Shown: one piece after another, positions 32,601-34,886 of the stretch
How the letters are laid out: each line of letters begins with the position of its first letter
How positions within the stretch are numbered: position 1 is the stretch's first letter
Assembly: GCA_903858015.1 (NCBI GenBank)
Contig: CAIOGZ010000017.1
Span: 1-34,886, forward strand
DNA: 34,886 nt
Direction of reading: 5' to 3'
From: an uncultured cyanobacterium
GTDB lineage: Bacteria > Cyanobacteriota > Cyanobacteriia > PCC-6307 > Cyanobiaceae
The notes under the pieces: model-generated
Database searches by the model: none
What the model saw: the letters and a program-made list of their open reading frames with translations, nothing else
What the model was told of the DNA's origin: nothing
Position numbers and translations under genes: made by a program

Positions 32601-34886
32601 GCCTTTGCGGCGCTCAAGGCCGATGGCTCCGTCATCAGCTGGGGCAACTCCAACGCTGGCGGTAACAGCTCCTCGGTGGCCAGCTTGCTCAGCTCCGGGG
32701 TCAGCAAGATCTTCGCAACTGAATACGCCTTCGCGGCACTCAAGGCCGATGGCTCCGTCGTCTCCTGGGGCAACCCATCGTTTGGCGGTAACAGCTCTGC
32801 GGTCAGCGGTCCTCTCAGCTCCGGCGTCACTCAGCTCTTCTCCACTGGCTCCGCCTTTGCGGCCCTCAAGAGCGATGGTTCCGTCATCACCTGGGGGGAC
32901 TCCAGGTACGGCGCTAACAGCAGCGCTGTGGCCAGCCTGCTCAGCTCTGGCGTCACTCAGATCTTCTCCACTGGCTCCGCCTTTGCGGCGCTCAAGGCCG
33001 ATGGCTCCGTCATCAGCTGGGGCGACTCCTCGAGTGGAGGCAACAGCAATGCGGTCAGCGGTCTGCTCAGCTCCGGCGTCAGCCAGGTCTTCGCCTCCGG
33101 AAGCGCCTTCGCGGCCCTCAAGACCAATGGCTCCGTCGTCACCTGGGGCAGCTTCAGCAATGGCGGCAACAGCAGTGGCGTAGCCAGCCAGCTGGCCTCC
33201 GGCGTCAGCCGCATCGTTTCCACCCTCGGAGCATTCGCGGCTATCAAGAGTGATGGTTCGTTGGTGAACTGGGGCAATGCCGCCTACGGGGGTAACAACG
33301 CCGGCGTAGCCAGCCAGCTCACCGCCGGCGTGCGTGATGTCTTCAGCAACGAAGCGGCCTTTGCCGCCTTAAAGAATGACGGCTCCGTCGTTACCTGGGG
33401 GCCGGCCAGCAGCGGCGGTGACAGCAGCGCAGTCGCCCCTCAGCTGCGCAGTGGAGTGGTGTCCTTTGCCGATCCCTTCCATGACGATCGCTTGCTGGCT
33501 CCAGCTGGCGAGCCCCGCATCACTGTTGCCCTCACCCCAGGCTCTGTGACAGAAGACGGCAGCGCCAATCTTGTTTACACCTTCTCGCGAACAGGCCCCA
33601 CCACCTCTGCCCTGTCGGTGAATTACAGCGTGGGCGGCACCGCCAGCCTCGGAACCGATTACAGCGGCGTTGCCACCACAGCCGCCACCAAGACGGTGGG
33701 CTTTGTCGCCGGAGCCGCCACCGCCAGCGTCACGGTGGATCCCAGCGCAGATGCTGAGATCGAACCCGATGAAACCATTGCCCTCAGCCTCGCCGCTGGC
33801 AGCGGCTACAGCATCGGCACCACGGCTGCGGTTGTCGGCACGATCCTCAACGATGACACCGAACTTGAAAACGAAGGCAATACGGCCCTGTTGCGCGGTG
33901 GTGATGGCCAACCTTACGCCAAAGCTGGCTCCACGATCATACCGATCACCTTCATGGGCTCGCCCGCCAGCCCGGGTAACGCCAGCTCCACCTGGCAGAT
34001 GCTGGCCGCTGAAACAATCGGCACTGCCAATAAGATCCTCTGGCGCTATAACCCCACCGGCCAAGTGCACGTATGGGCGCTCGATTCCAACTGGGCCTGG
34101 ACAGGCGCCGATACCGGTCTCGTGGATCCAAACTCCAGCGCCGGCTGGGAGCTGGAATCCTCCTTCCAGCTTGATCTCAATGCCGATGCGATCATCGGTG
34201 CCCCCCTCACCCCGATCGAATCGCACGGCAACACCAACCTTGTTCGCCATAACAGCAGCGGCCAGCCCTACGCCAGCGTTGGCTCCACGATTACACCGAT
34301 CACCTTCATGGGCTCGCCCGCCAGCCCGGGTAACGCCAGCTCCAGCTGGCAGATGCTGGCCGCTGAAACAATCGGCACTGCCAATAAGATCCTCTGGCGC
34401 TATAACCCCACCGGCCAAGTACATGTCTGGGCCCTCGGTTCCAACTGGGCCTGGACAGGCGCCGATACCGGCCTCGTGGATCCCAACTCCAGCGCCGGCT
34501 GGGAGCTGGAATCCTCCTTCCAGATCGATCTGAATGCTGATTCGATCATCGGTGAGCCCCTCACCCCGATCGAATCGCAAGGCAACACCAGCCTCGGCCG
34601 CCATAACAGCACCGGCCAGCCCTACGCCAGCGCTGGCTCCACGATCACACCGATCACCTTCATGGGCTCGCCCGCCAGCCCAGGAAACGCAAGCTCCACA
34701 TGGCAAATGCTGGCCGCTGAAACAATCGCTACTGCCAACAAGATCCTCTGGCGTTACAATCCCACCGGCCAAGTGCATGTCTGGGCCCTCGATTCCAACT
34801 GGGCCTGGACAGGCGCCGATACCGGCCTCGTGGATACCAACTCCAGCGCCGGCTGGGAGCTGGAATCCTCCTTCCAGCTTGATCTC
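26694..34886 (+). CDS. Giant Calx-beta / RCC1-repeat surface protein, 3' end beyond the window
   Basis: The frame is open from GTG 26694 to the window end, 2731 codons, with TAA at 26676 just upstream and no ATG start, so GTG is the only good choice. Modules by residue: 1-165 an N-terminal domain with LNEELGHYLD and GDEGAIFAVLV; Calx-beta at about 168-287; eleven RCC1-like repeats (315-802); Calx-beta 823-933 and 934-1052; cadherin-like 1053-1148; Gly-rich beta-helix-like region 1149-1475 (SLREAI opening); three Calx-beta 1473-1820; ten RCC1-like repeats (1844-2256); Calx-beta 2274-2389; three 118-residue repeats to the end. Calx-beta acids (EDG, DET, NDD) should bind calcium. No N-terminal signal peptide, so type I secretion through a C-terminal signal is likely. 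Probable adhesin or S-layer-like protein. Confidence 0.93.
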   Translation, partial: MTTTSFRLPTLLQDWRLKLTSWADDGSLGAAARAALGLDGEPAQLTALISQWAAGDFSGLPPIEVVQASVLPGAAGAYAISTGTIYLNADWLRFASGTQALDVLNEELGHYLDGLMNPSDTPGDEGAIFAVLVRAEGLSPMAMAGLKTENDQGWLEMDGLKIGAEFSNPTISLILTSPTTVTEDGPQNLFYVFSRTGDTSNSLTVNFTVAGNATFNSDYGQRGATSFDATTGSVTFTAGSSVVILSLDPSSDLFSDGDETVALSLAAGTGYAVGTTGAVTGTILDNDAAPGTVVGGGIARSGYYGTRHEIGNRFAFAALKSDGSVVTWGNSESGGDSSSVSSRLTSGVTQIFSTDLAFAALKSDGSVVTWGSSEYTWVNSSWSSIPIDSSNVNSRLTSSVTQIFSTNYAFAALKSDGSVVTWGLSNYGGDSSVYRYNRLTYQYEYVSSVSSRLTSGVTQIFSNGMAFAALKSDGSVVTWGLSDFGGNSSSVSSSLTSGVTQIFSNGMAFAALKSDGSVITWGSSDWGSPPTPIESSSVSSSLASGVTQIFTAEWAFAALKRDGSVVTWGNSGGGGDSSSVSSRLTSGVTQIFSTGSAFAALKSDGSVVTWGSSWGGGNSSSVSSSLTSGVTQIFSTGSAFAALKSDGSVVTWGSSEPFNSSWIPIDSSSVSSSLTSGVTQIFSNEGAFAALKSDGSVVTWGASESGGNSSSVSSRLTSGVTQIFSTCSSGAFAALKSDGSVVTWGSSGGGGDSSSASSRLTSGVTQIFSNGWAFAALKSDGSVVTWGSSDGGGDSSSVSRQLTSAVVSFADPFNDDRLVHPQPNPVAIALAPAIVTEDGTTNLVYTFTRNGFTGNALTVNYAIGGSATNGNDYSSIGSSVTFAAGSSTATVTVDPIADNNFEADETVILSLASGTGYIIGTTTPVTGTIVNDDASVSLAVSPSTVTEDGTANLLYTFTRTGAISNALSVNYTVSGTATFNSDYSQTGATTFTTTTGTVTFAAGASTATLSLDPSIDSLLEADETISLTLLPGTGYSVATSAAVNATILNNDAPTNLALGGQAILPGQPLGTVIAELESSDPDSGNTFTYSLVAGVGDSDNSAFQIVGNQLRSNAVFNAATRNSYSIRLRTTDQGGLSYEQPVTITIVAALVPTQIVTTLRDVSSASDGLTSLREAITQAHAAGTDGTILLGEGRFSLASADDFDIQLTGRTLTIQGLGADRTILDGNSLDRLFEVQAGASLLLAGVTLTGGKAAQGGAIANNGSLTIRDSVIHTNQAQGLDGVNGPAGSNGIPNNGNPIAGGPGGSGSSGSSASGGAISNTGSLALVNTTIRDNQAIGGRGGSGGSGGSGSWAGLSGAPFIGGRGGNGGNGGNGGTALGGGVYNTGQLTLTNVNVGSHGVTAGTAGSAGSSGPGGRNATTGYASSGSPGNAGAAGSAWGPFIYNLNSGSISSNTALQGIFNADGSVIAPDWAIISVAASPSNVAEDGSTNLIYTFTRTGSSIKPLVANYTIAGTAIPQSDYTGIVDSGSIKTVSFAAGSTTATVTITPTADIIVEDDETVIVSLAAGEDYSFGSSAAATATIRNDDLPVITFAVSPAAVAEDGTSNLIYTFTRTGPTTGALTVNYGISGTADATDYTGATTGTGKTISFTSGSATATLTIDPTADTTIEADESVALSLAAGSGYTIGTTGAVGSTIINDDFPAITLALSPASIPETDNASLVYTFTRPGLNSSPLTVNFTVSGSASLGLDYNQAGASAFSTSTGQVTFAAGASTTVITLTASADNLVEPDETITLKLAAGTGYAIGTTDPVVGTFTSLPGQLIRTPISATSPGSTHQEVRNGSAFATLKSDGSVVTWGDQANGGNSSSVANQLGNAVSQITSNYYAFAALKGDGSVITWGHSFYGGSSSSVASQLSSGVTRIASTGSAFAALKSNGSVVSWGNPNAGANSSAVASQLSSGVTQIFSNGYAFAALKADGSVISWGNSNAGGNSSSVASLLSSGVSKIFATEYAFAALKADGSVVSWGNPSFGGNSSAVSGPLSSGVTQLFSTGSAFAALKSDGSVITWGDSRYGANSSAVASLLSSGVTQIFSTGSAFAALKADGSVISWGDSSSGGNSNAVSGLLSSGVSQVFASGSAFAALKTNGSVVTWGSFSNGGNSSGVASQLASGVSRIVSTLGAFAAIKSDGSLVNWGNAAYGGNNAGVASQLTAGVRDVFSNEAAFAALKNDGSVVTWGPASSGGDSSAVAPQLRSGVVSFADPFHDDRLLAPAGEPRITVALTPGSVTEDGSANLVYTFSRTGPTTSALSVNYSVGGTASLGTDYSGVATTAATKTVGFVAGAATASVTVDPSADAEIEPDETIALSLAAGSGYSIGTTAAVVGTILNDDTELENEGNTALLRGGDGQPYAKAGSTIIPITFMGSPASPGNASSTWQMLAAETIGTANKILWRYNPTGQVHVWALDSNWAWTGADTGLVDPNSSAGWELESSFQLDLNADAIIGAPLTPIESHGNTNLVRHNSSGQPYASVGSTITPITFMGSPASPGNASSSWQMLAAETIGTANKILWRYNPTGQVHVWALGSNWAWTGADTGLVDPNSSAGWELESSFQIDLNADSIIGEPLTPIESQGNTSLGRHNSTGQPYASAGSTITPITFMGSPASPGNASSTWQMLAAETIATANKILWRYNPTGQVHVWALDSNWAWTGADTGLVDTNSSAGWELESSFQLDL
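27636..29100 (+). repeat. RCC1-like repeat array 1 (11 units)
   Basis: Units start with AFAALKSDGSVVTWG at 27636, 27762, 27918, 28089, 28215, 28356, 28482, 28608, 28752, 28884 and 29010. The spacing is 123-171 bases, most often 126 (42 residues). Between the cores lies SSSVSSxLTSGVTQIFS. Several neighbouring units are almost identical at DNA level (28089/28215, 28482/28608), which points to recent duplication. The array is visibly richer in A and T than the rest of the gene. Confidence 0.95.
30139..31110 (+). repeat. Gly-rich beta-helix-like region of the giant protein
   Basis: Opens with TSLREAITQAHAAGTDGTIL and IQGLGADRTILDGNSL, the beginning of a right-handed beta-helix (CSLREA/Q-anchor style), then GGAIANNGSLTIRDS and two later GGAISNTGSL / GGGVYNTGQL turns. 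Between them are three Gly/Ser-rich inserts (GGSGSSGSS, GGRGGSGGSGGSGSW, GGRGGNGGNGGNGG). Confidence 0.75.
32223..33460 (+). repeat. RCC1-like repeat array 2 (10 units)
   Basis: Units start at 32223, 32349, 32475, 32601, 32727, 32853, 32979, 33105, 33231 and 33357, nearly always 126 bases apart. The protein consensus is the same as array 1 (AFAALKxDGSVxxWG, SSxVxxxLSSGVTQIFS), but the DNA is GC-rich and codon choice differs. Confidence 0.95.
33861..34886 (+). repeat. Three 118-residue repeats at the end of the window
   Basis: The core TFMGSPASPGNASSTWQMLA recurs at 33951, 34305 and 34659, exactly 354 bases apart. Each unit goes on with NKILWRYNPTGQVHVWALDS, NWAWTGADTGLVD and GWELESSFQLDLNAD. 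The third is cut by the window end. The copies differ at only a few bases. Similar W/N-rich units that end in DLNxDxxIG occur in large cyanobacterial surface proteins. Confidence 0.93.

Noticed and set aside
27636..33460. Regular repeats that might be a CRISPR array
   Set aside because: The period is 123-171 bases, the spacers are not unique, and the units stay in frame as a protein consensus. No cas gene is present.
33369..34778. Leftward open frame of 469 codons with repeats
   Set aside because: Reverse strand of the 118-residue repeats and the last Calx-beta domain; no independent evidence of coding.

Overview
The window looks like chromosome from a GC-rich, probably freshwater picocyanobacterium of the Cyanobium / Synechococcus / Vulcanococcus kind. 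The strongest pointers are a small high-light-inducible protein (HLIP) carrying the ETWNGRMAM chlorophyll-binding motif, a second HLIP-like frame beside it, a type III polyketide synthase cluster of the kind reported for alkylresorcinols (hierridins) in picocyanobacteria, and a giant Calx-beta/RCC1 surface protein. No rRNA, tRNA, CRISPR array or insertion sequence was seen.

Layout. 1-2.1 kb: the 5' end of a leftward gene whose product resembles the cyanobacterial glycine-rich-domain-protein-like family, then a rightward pair (HTH-like/PLD-like protein, heme-oxygenase-like diiron protein). 2.1-6.4 kb: an unstable accessory stretch with a decayed Uma2 nuclease gene, a membrane/coiled-coil locus open in two frames, a leftward DUF6880-like gene, and a decayed second copy of part of the coiled-coil locus on its other side. 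6.4-16 kb: a tiny membrane protein, an M48-protease-like protein with all expected zinc ligands replaced by Gln, valS, a metallophosphoesterase, an SDR oxidoreductase and three small leftward genes. 15.3-18.5 kb: a tight three-gene operon of methyltransferase, FAD oxidoreductase and type III PKS. 18.6-22.6 kb: a membrane protein, a MazEF module, a small exported protein, the hli locus with a clear terminator, and a HEPN/MNT toxin-antitoxin pair. 22.7-26.4 kb: a leftward operon of a formylglycine-generating-enzyme-like protein and its apparent client, an arylsulfatase.

26.7 kb to the end: one uninterrupted reading frame of at least 2731 codons, still open at the window edge. It is a modular surface or secreted protein: an N-terminal domain with NEELGHYLD, seven Calx-beta domains, two separate arrays of about 42-residue RCC1-like repeats (11 and 10 units), a cadherin-like domain, a Gly-rich beta-helix-like region and three near-identical 118-residue repeats. 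It starts at GTG and covers nearly a quarter of the window.

Functional links. The PKS operon has the gene set expected for making, hydroxylating and methylating a phenolic lipid. The FGE-like/sulfatase pair is an enzyme with its maturase, both apparently exported. The two toxin-antitoxin modules and the decaying duplications mark the accessory parts. The points most worth a second look are the giant protein, the triple-Gln M48 protein, the HLIP frame without a usual start codon, and the dual-frame coiled-coil locus with its degenerate twin.
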